From Methanobacteriaceae archaeon (lineage in GTDB: Archaea > Methanobacteriota > Methanobacteria > Methanobacteriales > Methanobacteriaceae), in the NCBI GenBank assembly GCA_030693105.1, contig JAUYBK010000083.1, positions 1-11,010 of the forward strand: a stretch of 11,010 nt of DNA, read 5' to 3'. Below, in pieces: positions 1 through 6,225 of this stretch. Made by a program: the position numbers and the translations under genes. Position 1 is the stretch's first letter. Each line of letters begins with the position of its first letter. The notes beneath the pieces are model-generated. The model worked only from the letters and a program-made list of their open reading frames with translations, was not told the DNA's origin and searched no databases.

Positions 1-133
1 CGTGGCTTCCTGCTGCTACTGCTTCTTGTGATTTCTTCAGGGCTTCCGAAGGGGTTTGTTCCTCGGGGTCCAGTAAAGTCAGGTGGACTTTGCCCTTTTT
101 TAGTAGTTCTTGGAGATATTCTTCAACGATCAT
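1..133 (-). CDS. Geranylgeranylglyceryl phosphate synthase, N-terminal part (runs off the window)
   Basis: Only the first 44 codons are present, starting at an ATG at 133-131. The translation begins MIVEEYLQELLKKGKVHLTL and continues LDPEEQTPSEALKKSQEA, ending in AAGSH at the edge. The phrase HLTLLDPEEQ (residues 17-26) followed by a helix and an AG-S segment is the first strand of the GGGP synthase/PcrB TIM barrel; Asp22 is the expected Mg-phosphate binding aspartate. The family joins sn-glycerol-1-phosphate to geranylgeranyl diphosphate, the first committed step of archaeal membrane ether lipids. A GTGAT element ends four bases before the ATG and fits the Shine-Dalgarno type used elsewhere in the window. 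The gene lies downstream of tsr3 and rpl40e on the same strand. The assignment rests on 44 residues but is distinctive. Confidence 0.82.
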   Translation of the reverse strand, partial: MIVEEYLQELLKKGKVHLTLLDPEEQTPSEALKKSQEAVAAGSH

Positions 134-161
134 GAGTATCACACTTAAAATCGATGCCATC

Positions 162-204
162 AAAGAAAAATAAGATTATTAACCCTTCAAAACCGTGAAA
201 AGGG
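162..204 (-). terminator. Possible hairpin plus T-rich tract between rpl40e and the lipid synthase gene
   Basis: Between the L40e stop and the GGGP synthase start, CCCTTCA (183-189) and TGAAAAGGG (196-204) can pair with a two-base bulge. Read on the minus strand the hairpin is followed by a T-rich stretch (about 162-175). It could be a partial terminator or attenuator that lowers lipid-gene expression relative to the ribosomal gene, or simply an RNA structure in a 76-base spacer. This is inference from the sequence only. Confidence 0.3.
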
Positions 205-209
205 CTTAT

Positions 210-356
210 TTATCCCCTTGGTTCTTTGGCCTTAAAGCGCAGCCCCTTGTAACCGCACTTACGGCATGTCTTAGCAGTTGGGGGATTTCGGGCGTTACAT
301 TTAAGACATATTTTAATCTTGAATAATCTGTTTTCTGCTTCTTCAAATCTAGCCAT
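210..356 (-). CDS. rpl40e: Ribosomal protein L40e (eL40)
   Basis: A 48-residue protein read from ATG at 356-354 to TAA at 212-210. It begins MARFEEAENRLFKIKICLKC and carries four cysteines in a C-X2-C-X10-C-X2-C arrangement (residues 17, 20, 31, 34), followed by a basic tail GYKGLRFKAKEPRG. This is the small zinc-binding large-subunit protein eL40, which in archaea stands alone rather than fused to ubiquitin; length and cysteine spacing are normal. Its Shine-Dalgarno AGGAGG lies inside the last codons of the upstream tsr3 gene (which end ...IGG-stop), and only three bases separate the tsr3 stop from this ATG. Translation of the two is therefore probably coupled. Easily missed because of its size. 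Confidence 0.95.
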   Translation of the reverse strand: MARFEEAENRLFKIKICLKCNARNPPTAKTCRKCGYKGLRFKAKEPRG

Positions 357-359
357 AAT

Positions 360-869
360 TTAGCCTCCTATGAATTCATTCTGAATCTTTACAACTTCCC
401 GACTTGATTCGGCCCGGGAATAGGCCTCTAAAAGCTCCTGATTGAGCTCTAGAAAATGAGGTCCCCACTTGAACGAGGACATGAACTGGATAGCATTATT
501 TTTCAGTCCCACTATATAAAAGGTTGCGGCTACAGCCTCAGCAGTAGAGAGTATGCAGGGCTTGCCATAGTTGGTAGGGTTGGCCGCCACCAAAAATGGA
601 AGGGACCGATGGTTCTTTTTACCCCTAAATATGGGTGAAAATTTATCTATTTTCTTCCAGGAACAGTCCAAGCCCACTATCCCATGTTTATCCACCATTT
701 TTTTATCTTCTGGTGAAACTGCCTTAGTTGAGAAGGGATCCAGTACCAGAGCTCCCTTGGGGAGTTGTTGAAGGTTGGTTACCATTCTTATCTTGCCCTG
801 CTTGTCCAGTCGACGAGTAGTGCAACGTTTAGGGTCGCACTGTTCGGCGTGGTAGACTGTTACTTTCAT
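360..869 (-). CDS. tsr3: Tsr3, rRNA aminocarboxypropyltransferase (DUF367 family)
   Basis: A 169-residue protein of the Tsr3 family, which transfers the 3-amino-3-carboxypropyl group of S-adenosylmethionine onto a modified uridine of small-subunit rRNA during ribosome maturation. Family landmarks visible are HAEQCDPKRCTTRRL at residues 8-22, LVLDPFSTKAVSPED near 41-55, GLDCSWKKI near 67-75, and RSLPFLVAANPTNYGKP followed by LSTAEAVAATFYIVG in the cofactor-binding half. Length is usual for archaeal members. The ATG at 869 follows GGTGAG (884-879) by nine bases. It heads an operon with rpl40e three bases downstream and the GGGP synthase beyond, so a ribosome maturation enzyme, a ribosomal protein and a lipid enzyme appear co-transcribed. 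Confidence 0.93.
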   Translation of the reverse strand: MKVTVYHAEQCDPKRCTTRRLDKQGKIRMVTNLQQLPKGALVLDPFSTKAVSPEDKKMVDKHGIVGLDCSWKKIDKFSPIFRGKKNHRSLPFLVAANPTNYGKPCILSTAEAVAATFYIVGLKNNAIQFMSSFKWGPHFLELNQELLEAYSRAESSREVVKIQNEFIGG

Positions 870-906
870 GGAACTTAACTCACCGTATTTCTTGGAAAAA
901 AATAGG

Positions 907-920
907 ATATATATTAATAT
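907..920 (-). promoter_or_regulatory. Likely TATA box of the tsr3-rpl40e operon
   Basis: On the minus strand the spacer before tsr3 contains an A/T-only stretch reading ATATTAATATATAT. It lies about 40-50 bases upstream of the ATG, which would allow a start site around 880-890 and a short leader. The identification is by composition and position only. Confidence 0.45.
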
Positions 921-968
921 GCTTATTTTTCACTTATTAAAGTTGCTCTAAACATCTCATTAATTAGA

Positions 969-1005
969 TTTATATTACAATCTAACATTTCATAATAATG
1001 GTGGT
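969..1005 (+). promoter_or_regulatory. Likely TATA box and Shine-Dalgarno site of the response regulator gene
   Basis: TTTATATT at 969-976 is a good archaeal TATA box. With the usual spacing of about 25 bases it would start transcription near 1000. GGTGGT (1000-1005) sits six bases before the ATG at 1012. This promoter is back to back with the minus-strand promoter of tsr3. Confidence 0.5.
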
Positions 1006-1011
1006 AACTTT

Positions 1012-1416
1012 ATGAAGTACAAGCCTAAAAGAGTGCTTCTGGTGGAGGACGATCCCCAGCACGTGGAAGCCATTGATGCCATGTTAAAAAGGGTCCCTGA
1101 ATTCGATTTTTTACTTACACAGTGCTACAAACTGCAAGATGGACTGGAACTATTAAAAAGTAAAGAATTTGATGCCATACTCCTGGATCTTGGCCTGCCA
1201 GATAGTAAAGGTCTCAACACATTTCTAGAGATTCGCAAGCACGCCCTTAATTTGCCCATTGTAATATTTACATCCTTATTTGATGAAGAAATTGCCATCA
1301 AAGCCTTGAAATCAGGAGCCCAGGAATATCTTTTCAAGGGAGAATATGATGGTCAGGACTTAGCTAAGGCTATTAATCATTCTATTGCCCGTTTAGAGTA
1401 CAGTTCCTCTTTATAA
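1012..1416 (+). CDS. Stand-alone response regulator receiver (REC) domain protein
   Basis: A 134-residue protein made of one receiver domain and nothing else. The acidic pocket is Glu12-Asp13-Asp14 (VLLVEDDPQ), the phosphoacceptor is Asp59 (ILLDLGLPDSKG), the switch Thr/Ser is Thr87-Ser88 (VIFTS), and the conserved lysine is Lys109 (YLFKG). All catalytic residues of a phosphorylatable receiver are present. There is no DNA-binding, output or histidine-kinase domain, and no kinase gene beside it, so it probably acts as a phosphorelay shuttle or protein-binding switch for kinases encoded elsewhere; this is inference. Single-domain receivers are common in methanogens with many sensor kinases. It has its own TATA box and GGTGGT ribosome site. 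Confidence 0.92.
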   Translation: MKYKPKRVLLVEDDPQHVEAIDAMLKRVPEFDFLLTQCYKLQDGLELLKSKEFDAILLDLGLPDSKGLNTFLEIRKHALNLPIVIFTSLFDEEIAIKALKSGAQEYLFKGEYDGQDLAKAINHSIARLEYSSSL

Positions 1417-1673
1417 ATAGAACTATTTTTGGTACGGCATTCCCACACCCCGCACTTGGCAAAGGACTCTCCCAGCTTGAAGTACTTTTTACGGGTCATG
1501 TCAAATAATATAGGTTTACTTTGACCATGCTAACGCTTATTTAATTTTGCCAGCCCGGGTTCATAATTCCTCATGGGCTGCAGGCATGAAATTTACTCCC
1601 AATCGGTAACCAAACCCACCAGGGTCATGGACGTGAGATAAAGACCGTTGAAGGGCCCTAAATTTTCTTTCAC
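1379..1673 (-). pseudogene. Possible decayed gene downstream of the chelatase gene (unrecognised)
   Basis: This spacer has no intact gene. One minus-strand frame reads from GTG at 1673 to TGA at 1379 with only two interruptions, TAA at 1595 and TAG at 1532. The pieces look protein-like: a first segment containing GPFNGLYLTSMTLVGLVTDW, a middle one with NYEPGLAKLNKR, and a third with KPILFDMTRKKYFKLGES followed by FAKCGVWECR. The end overlaps the response regulator gene on the other strand. About four stops would be expected by chance over this length, so two is suggestive but not strong. I do not recognise a family. Chance open frame is the main alternative. Confidence 0.3.
1415..1430 (+). 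terminator. Weak terminator-like hairpin after the response regulator
   Basis: AAATAG and CTATTT form a six-base inverted repeat overlapping the stop codon, and the right arm runs into five Ts (1426-1430). The two-base loop is too tight for a stable RNA hairpin, so the T-run is the more convincing part. Confidence 0.3.
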
Positions 1674-1699
1674 ATTAGCCCTCTTATTTAACAATTTTT

Positions 1700-3688
1700 T
1701 TACTCCTCTTTATTCTCTCTTTCAAATTCTAAAATCTGCGCTACGGCAGCTCCTGGATTTTTAAGCTCTTTCACATCGTAGTAACGTCCCCCCGATGCCA
1801 TAGCCAGTTCCATATTCATATTCCGACCGTAACGGGCTGTTTGTTCGAAGTTAATTACTATGGTAAGTATTCCATTTTTTTGGAGTTCATCAGCGATTTT
1901 CAAAGCGTCGGGAACGGGCCCCTGGTCTATTCCCACGTTGGGCATTCCATCAGTGAGTATAACCATGAAAGGTACGAATTCTCCCTTAGAATTCTCTTTT
2001 TTGAGTATTTCCAAGCCTTTTTTCATGCCTGATGCTAGGGGAGTGGTCCCCCCTACCGTTATTTGGTCAATGACGTCCTGGAAAGAAGAGGCCCTCTTAG
2101 TGGTGGGAACAATGATTTGGGCTTCCTGGCCCTTAAATCCTATTACGCTGATCTTGTCCTGGTGGCGGTTGCTGTCCAGGATGATACTATCCAGGATGCC
2201 TTTAACCCGGTTGGACTTACTTTCACTGACCATAGAACCGCTGATATCCACTACCACTGCTATGGATGCCCTGGCCCCGTGTTTACGGACTTTTTGACGA
2301 AGATCATCACTTTTGACTTCTATAATTCCTTTAGAATGAAGAGCTGCGGCACGGAGGGTGGCGTCAATGGCCACGTCCCGTGAATGCTTCTTGGGAAGAC
2401 TACTCTTAATGTAGCGTCCTTTTTCAGTCTTAGAATCCACGCTTCTCCCGTAAAGCCTTTTTTTCTTTTTACCCTTCATCTTCAGCAGTTTTTTTATATC
2501 AACCTCCTCTTCTTCACCGGTTACAGGTTGTTCCTCTTCCGGATTACTTTTAAGCTGCATTCCCTTTTGTTTTCCCTGGGACTCTTCCGGGGATAAGTTG
2601 GCTTGTTGGTTTTGTGCCTGGTCCCTGGTTTCCTGTTTATCCTCAGAATTCTTCTCTTCTTCTTTCTCTTCCTGCATCTGGTTTTGGGCCTGTTCCACCT
2701 TTTTTTTTATCTGTTCCTGGTCGCAGGACTGTTTGTGGAACCTTTCTCCCAACACCAGGAGGGCCGCCTCCTCCACGTGCTGGTGATTTACTTCTTCCTG
2801 GTTCTGGTAGGCAGCAATGGTTTTGGCAGTTTTTAAAATGGCAATATCAGCCCGGTGCCCGTCGACCCCCATTTCCAGAGATATTCTGGCGATGAGTTCC
2901 ATCATATCCCGGTTCACCTCTACCCGGTTCAGGATGTCCCTGGCCTGGATAATGCCCCGGAGTATTTGGCCCTGTTTTTCCTGACAGGCTTTTCTAAACG
3001 AAATGGGATCTTTTTCAAACTCTTCACGGCGGGCCATAATCTGTACCCGGTCCTTCAAATCCAGGAGACTTTTTACGGATATGTGCATACCTATCCGGTC
3101 GGATAGTTGGGGCCGGAGCTCTCCTTCGGCAGGGTTCATGGTACCCACCAGGATGAAGTTGGAGGGGTGGGCCATGGAGATTCCTTCTCGTTCTACGATG
3201 TTAACACCGTAGGCTGCAGCATCTAATAACACATCCACCAGGTTATCATCTAAGAGGTTGATTTCGTCCACATAAAGAATGTTACGATTGGCTTCGGCCA
3301 GTATCCCGGGTTCCAAGGCCTTCATTCCCTCCCGAAGAGCTTTCTCTAGGTTGATAGAACCTACCACCCGGTCTTCAGTAGCCCCCAGGGGCAGTTCCAC
3401 CACCCTCATCTTCTTCTCTTCCATCTCATAATCCCCGGACTTACAGGAATCGCAGAGAAAATCTTTATCTTCAGGGTCGCAGTTGAAAGGGCATCCTTTA
3501 ACTACTTTTATGGGAGGTAAAAGGTCCGCCAGGGCACGGACTGCGGTGGTCTTCCCGGTACCTTTATCCCCTTTTATAAGCACTCCCCCGATGGAAGGAT
3601 TAATAGCATTGAGTATAAGTGATTTTTTAACGTTTTCTTGGCCTACAATGGCTGAAAATGGAAAAATAAGGTTTTTCAATAGTCTCAC
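1700..3688 (-). CDS. Chelatase-like fused AAA+ ATPase and VWA protein (BchI/BchD type)
   Basis: A 662-residue protein resembling magnesium/cobalt chelatase subunits I and D joined in one chain. The AAA+ domain (about 10-330) has Walker A GDKGTGKTT at 40-48, Walker B LYVDEIN at 138-144 and the sensor segment VGTMNPAEGELRPQLSDR at 181-198. A cysteine insertion (Cys66, Cys70, Cys79, Cys82) looks like a zinc site. A highly charged Gln/Glu/Lys linker (about 325-420) joins it to a VWA domain with MIDAS residues DISGSM (Asp481), a GGTTPL loop and TDGMPN (Asp580). The family powers metal insertion into tetrapyrroles with a CobN/BchH-type partner. Methanogens make no chlorophyll, and no CobN gene is in this window, so the metal and ring are unknown. 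The start is uncertain: the GTG at 3688 lies inside a GGTGAG motif that would better serve a TTG at 3679. Confidence 0.88.
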   Translation of the reverse strand: MRLLKNLIFPFSAIVGQENVKKSLILNAINPSIGGVLIKGDKGTGKTTAVRALADLLPPIKVVKGCPFNCDPEDKDFLCDSCKSGDYEMEEKKMRVVELPLGATEDRVVGSINLEKALREGMKALEPGILAEANRNILYVDEINLLDDNLVDVLLDAAAYGVNIVEREGISMAHPSNFILVGTMNPAEGELRPQLSDRIGMHISVKSLLDLKDRVQIMARREEFEKDPISFRKACQEKQGQILRGIIQARDILNRVEVNRDMMELIARISLEMGVDGHRADIAILKTAKTIAAYQNQEEVNHQHVEEAALLVLGERFHKQSCDQEQIKKKVEQAQNQMQEEKEEEKNSEDKQETRDQAQNQQANLSPEESQGKQKGMQLKSNPEEEQPVTGEEEEVDIKKLLKMKGKKKKRLYGRSVDSKTEKGRYIKSSLPKKHSRDVAIDATLRAAALHSKGIIEVKSDDLRQKVRKHGARASIAVVVDISGSMVSESKSNRVKGILDSIILDSNRHQDKISVIGFKGQEAQIIVPTTKRASSFQDVIDQITVGGTTPLASGMKKGLEILKKENSKGEFVPFMVILTDGMPNVGIDQGPVPDALKIADELQKNGILTIVINFEQTARYGRNMNMELAMASGGRYYDVKELKNPGAAVAQILEFERENKEE

Positions 3689-3689
3689 C
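3684..3689 (-). promoter_or_regulatory. Shine-Dalgarno site that argues for a TTG start of the chelatase gene
   Basis: GGTGAG (minus strand, 3689 to 3684) is followed four bases later by TTG at 3679-3677, which would give a protein starting at residue 4 of the longest frame (then KNLIFPFSAIVGQ). The same motif four bases before the start is seen for the GGGP synthase (GTGAT) and three bases before the start for the zinc-ribbon gene (GGTGAT). The GTG start at 3688 has no such site upstream and would have to be leaderless. Confidence 0.55.
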
Positions 3690-3740
3690 GTTTTTTAGAA
3701 ACTCATTCATTTACTGGTAGTTACTATGGGGGCTATGAAA

Positions 3741-3750
3741 TAAATATTAT
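3741..3750 (-). promoter_or_regulatory. Likely TATA box of the chelatase gene
   Basis: On the minus strand the stretch reads ATAATATTTA. It lies about 60 bases before the proposed TTG start, which would place transcription initiation near 3715-3720. Identified by composition and position only. Confidence 0.4.
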
Positions 3751-3757
3751 AGGTAGT

Positions 3758-3797
3758 TTCCAGTTGGATAATGTTACTTCCAGTTAGATAGTATACT
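3758..3797. repeat. Two-copy 20-bp tandem repeat in a divergent promoter region
   Basis: TTCCAGTTGGATAATGTTAC (3758-3777) is followed directly by TTCCAGTTAGATAGTATACT (3778-3797). The copies share 14 of 20 positions, including the first eight bases and GATA. A third partial TTCCA starts at 3798. Copy 2 ends in the palindrome AGTATACT (3790-3797). The repeat lies just upstream of the chelatase TATA box and about 30 bases upstream of the zinc-ribbon TATA box, a position suited to a regulator that spaces two sites about two helical turns apart. Function is inferred. Confidence 0.55.
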
Positions 3798-3826
3798 TTC
3801 CATTGGTGCCACTATAGGGTATTCAT

Positions 3827-3873
3827 TATAAAAAACCATAAATAACAGCGAATACATACTTAATAGTGGTGAT
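3827..3873 (+). promoter_or_regulatory. TATA box and Shine-Dalgarno site of the zinc-ribbon gene
   Basis: TTATAAAAA at 3827-3835 is a TATA candidate. GGTGAT at 3868-3873 is an excellent match to the archaeal 16S anti-Shine-Dalgarno and lies three bases before the ATG at 3877. The ribosome site decides for this ATG over the next in-frame ATG at 3898. Confidence 0.55.
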
Positions 3874-3876
3874 ATA

Positions 3877-4029
<153 letters not shown>

Positions 4030-4047
4030 TTAAGTTAAACTCATATT

Positions 4048-4512
4048 ATGATAACCGAGCTGCCTTTACCACCCACTGAAGTTTTATTCTTGCAGGGCAG
4101 TAACGGAGTGGTGGGCTTGGCCAAGTTTGGCAAAAAGGGCAGCATATTCATGGGAACTCCTGACCTGGAAGAAATTGCCATCTTCATGGAACCCGAAGCT
4201 TTAATAGCTGTTTCTGCATTCGACACTGGTAACCGGGTTGAAAAGGGGATCAAATCAATGATTCACCTTTTAAGGGAGATGGGAGCGCCACTGTTAGTGC
4301 TACCTGATGATCATCCCACCTCTAAGAGGTTGCCCCTGGTGGTCAGCTGCGGTGAACTGGTGCGCCTGGACTGTCAGATACAACCGGGCACTCACCCAGA
4401 ACAGGACATACTATGCGCCTGTGATGAGCTTTCGGGCCTGAAAATAAAAGCAACATCAACTGGTGTTGAAATTCAGGGGAATTTAAAGGATTGGAGTAGA
4501 GCTAAGCTTTAA
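4048..4512 (+). CDS. Conserved-looking archaeal protein of unknown function (154 aa)
   Basis: The protein begins MITELPLPPTEVLFLQGSNG and has a soluble, evenly mixed composition with no membrane segment or signal peptide. Notable patches are FMGTPDLEEIAIFMEPEALI, a helical segment GIKSMIHLLREMGAPLLVLP, and a cysteine cluster in the C-terminal half (VSCGEL, RLDCQI, ILCACDEL), which could bind metal. I do not recognise the family or a catalytic motif. A TAA lies in frame at 4036-4038, so translation cannot start further upstream. No Shine-Dalgarno precedes the ATG, which sits 18 bases after the zinc-ribbon stop. Translation may depend on coupling to that gene, or the true start may be further in. 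Codon use matches its neighbours. Confidence 0.78.
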   Translation: MITELPLPPTEVLFLQGSNGVVGLAKFGKKGSIFMGTPDLEEIAIFMEPEALIAVSAFDTGNRVEKGIKSMIHLLREMGAPLLVLPDDHPTSKRLPLVVSCGELVRLDCQIQPGTHPEQDILCACDELSGLKIKATSTGVEIQGNLKDWSRAKL

Positions 4513-4524
4513 ATTTATTATTAA

Positions 4525-4532
4525 TTTATACT
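4525..4532 (+). promoter_or_regulatory. Possible TATA box before the DUF116 gene
   Basis: TTTATACT lies in a 61-base A+T-rich spacer after the preceding stop codon, about 42 bases before the proposed ATG. It suggests that the DUF116 gene can be transcribed separately from the two genes upstream. Weak call in a spacer that is nearly all A and T. Confidence 0.35.
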
Positions 4533-4573
4533 TTTTATTTAATAACTAATTTAATATAAGATGATGGCCTAAG

Positions 4574-5281
4574 ATGATTATCATGTTTTTTGCTGAATTT
4601 TATCAGATTTTCGGACAGATGGTGTTCATTGCAGGTATCCTGATCCTGGCTCTATTGTCCATAACCCTACTTCTAGGTCGTCTTTTAATTAAAAAGGACC
4701 GTTTGATGTTTCCTAAGCTGCTTCTTTTCACCATAGACGTTTTTTACGGACTATTTAAGAAATTTTCAGAGAACGTGGGTGTGGACGCTAAGATTGTGGA
4801 CCAGATTGGAGTTGAAGTGCGCAATAAAGTCAATGAGAAGATATTCAATCGAATAGAACCCCAAGACAAAATTTTAGTTTTACCGCACTGCCTCCGTAAC
4901 CCAGAATGCGAAGCCACCCTGGAATCTTCCGGTTTAGTGTGCAAAGACTGCAATCGCTGTGTTATTGGAGTTCTTAAAGAAAAAGGAGAAGCCATGGGTT
5001 ACCAGGTGTTTATAATCCCCGGCTCCACTTTCCTGAAAAAGATTGTGGAAAAAAACAAGTTCAAAGCCGTTTTAGGTGTGGCCTGCTACCAGGACCTTAA
5101 CTTAGCCATGACCCAACTCTCCAAATTTCACTGCCAGGGAGTGCCACTTCTTCGAGACGGGTGTATAAACACCAAAGTCGACAGCAGAATGGTGCTGGAA
5201 AAGATGGGAGTAAATCTTGGCGAATCCAAAAACCTGAAGAAGGGTTGTACCACCGAAATATACCCTGAAAAAAGCGTATAA
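4574..5281 (+). CDS. DUF116 family membrane-anchored, cysteine-rich protein
   Basis: A 235-residue protein with one N-terminal membrane helix (about residues 14-39) and a cytoplasmic or surface cysteine-rich domain. Visible DUF116 landmarks are LPHCLRNPECEA (Cys106, Cys112), LVCKDCNRCVIG (Cys123, Cys126, Cys129), VLGVACYQDL (Cys171) and further cysteines at 187 and 197. The C-X2-C-X2-C group suggests an iron-sulfur or zinc site. The family is known from methanogens and anaerobic bacteria and has no established function. The start is uncertain: ATG 4574 has no clear Shine-Dalgarno, and ATG 4583 (MFFAEFYQ) would lose only three residues. A T-run follows the stop. Confidence 0.88.
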   Translation: MIIMFFAEFYQIFGQMVFIAGILILALLSITLLLGRLLIKKDRLMFPKLLLFTIDVFYGLFKKFSENVGVDAKIVDQIGVEVRNKVNEKIFNRIEPQDKILVLPHCLRNPECEATLESSGLVCKDCNRCVIGVLKEKGEAMGYQVFIIPGSTFLKKIVEKNKFKAVLGVACYQDLNLAMTQLSKFHCQGVPLLRDGCINTKVDSRMVLEKMGVNLGESKNLKKGCTTEIYPEKSV

Positions 5282-5286
5282 ATAAA

Positions 5287-5297
5287 TTTCTTTTTTT
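5287..5297 (+). terminator. T-run terminator after the DUF116 gene
   Basis: TTTC followed by seven Ts begins six bases after the stop codon, with no hairpin. This is the usual form of an archaeal intrinsic terminator. The broken protease gene converges on it from the other strand. Confidence 0.6.
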
Positions 5298-5306
5298 ATA
5301 TTCTAC

Positions 5307-5988
5307 TCAAGGAGCAAACACATTCCACAGGCCATGCAATATAAATGATGCATAGGTTTTTCCTGTTTTAAGACGTGCATATCCTGCTACCAGACCCAAT
5401 ACTAAACCTATCATCAGTTTAGATACCAGTAGCATGGTCCAGTTGTCAACACCCCCCGGGTGTATGAGAAAAACATCAATATATCACAAGTGCCAGATGC
5501 TAAATAGCAAGGTGACAGTTATCAATGTTAAGACACCACGCTTAGCCATGCCCGGTGTTTCTTGTATTTTACCTATATATAACCCCGGAGTAAGAACTCC
5601 TCAAAAGCAGGAGAGATAATTCCAAATAGCAACCCCATAACTAAAATGTTTATTTCCCAGCTGAAAGTGTAAGTGTTAAAGCAAGGAACACTAAAAAAAG
5701 TATACCAAATAGGTAGATTATCCTGGTTTTAAGTCTAATATCATCCCAATTTAGTCCCAATTCTTTTAAAGATGGTCTAAAGTATAATAAAAGTATTAAC
5801 CCCACCAGTAAGAAGCTCAGTCCATTTAGAGTCTGGAATAAAGTGATGTTGTTACCCGGATGAATTATAAACCATAAAACGCCAATTATGGCCTCCCTAA
5901 ACAATTTTATTAAGGCTAAAGCCAATATGATCTTTAGGATGAGCCATAAGAAGTTCTTTCTTTCGTTAGAAGAGTTGAATATCTGCAT
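5307..5988 (-). pseudogene. CPBP-family intramembrane protease, broken gene
   Basis: An open frame from ATG 5988 gives 112 residues with hydrophobic helices (LWLILKIILALALIKL, then LSFLLVGLILLLYF and IIYLFGILFLVFLALTL) and stops at 5650. Protease sequence resumes in another frame (SWEINILVMG, then SPAFEEFLLRGYI), shifts frame again near 5585 (GKIQETPGMAKRGVLTLI), meets an in-frame TGA after FSIWHL, and continues through GLVAGYARLKTGK to ILHGLWNVFAP and a final TGA at 5309-5307. The EEFLLR, WHL and HGLWN motifs are the three signature blocks of CPBP (CAAX/bacteriocin-processing) glutamic intramembrane proteases. The lesions are two frameshifts and one nonsense codon. The N-terminal fragment may still be translated but lacks all catalytic residues. 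It followed the XRE gene in an operon; the ATG has a GGAG about nine bases upstream. Confidence 0.85.
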
Positions 5989-6011
5989 GCCTTAAGCTCC
6001 GCTTTTCAACT

Positions 6012-6209
6012 CTATTCATTCTCAGGAAGGAATATGTCCTCAATTTTAACCTGAAAAAATTTGGCCATCTTAAATGCCAAACTTAGTGAAGGGTCATATT
6101 TGTTCTTCTCAATGGCAATGATGGTCTGGCGGGTTACCCCTAACTCCTGGGCCAGATCCTCCTGGGTGAGGTCCTTCATGGCCCTTAAAACCTTGAGTTT
6201 GTTTTTCAT
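6012..6209 (-). CDS. Small XRE-family helix-turn-helix regulator
   Basis: A 65-residue single-domain Cro/CI-type protein: MKNKLKVLRAMKDLTQEDLA, then QELGVTRQTIIAIEKNKYDP and a third helix ending VKIEDIFLPENE. The recognition helix is around VTRQTIIAIEKNKY (residues 25-38), and the whole domain is intact. The open frame extends upstream to 6263, but those extra codons (including RRFYKN) overlap the end of the broken DUF2178 gene, and homologous small regulators begin MKNKLK, so I chose ATG 6209. AGGAGG at 6227-6222 lies 12 bases before it and overlaps the TAG stop of the upstream gene, showing a once-coupled operon. Such regulators usually repress their own operon. Here both neighbours it should control are broken. 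Confidence 0.9.
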   Translation of the reverse strand: MKNKLKVLRAMKDLTQEDLAQELGVTRQTIIAIEKNKYDPSLSLAFKMAKFFQVKIEDIFLPENE

Positions 6210-6225
6210 ATTTTTATAAAACCTC

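Noticed and set aside
456..771. Plus-strand open frames opposite tsr3
   Set aside because: Antisense to a well-recognised Tsr3 gene, with no start signals or protein features.
1841..3698. Several plus-strand open frames of 60-145 codons across the chelatase gene
   Set aside because: They are antisense shadows of a long, motif-rich minus-strand gene and show no ribosome sites or recognisable domains.
5434..5619. 61-codon plus-strand open frame
   Set aside because: It lies opposite the broken CPBP protease, whose motifs on the minus strand are clear. The plus-strand translation has no recognisable features.
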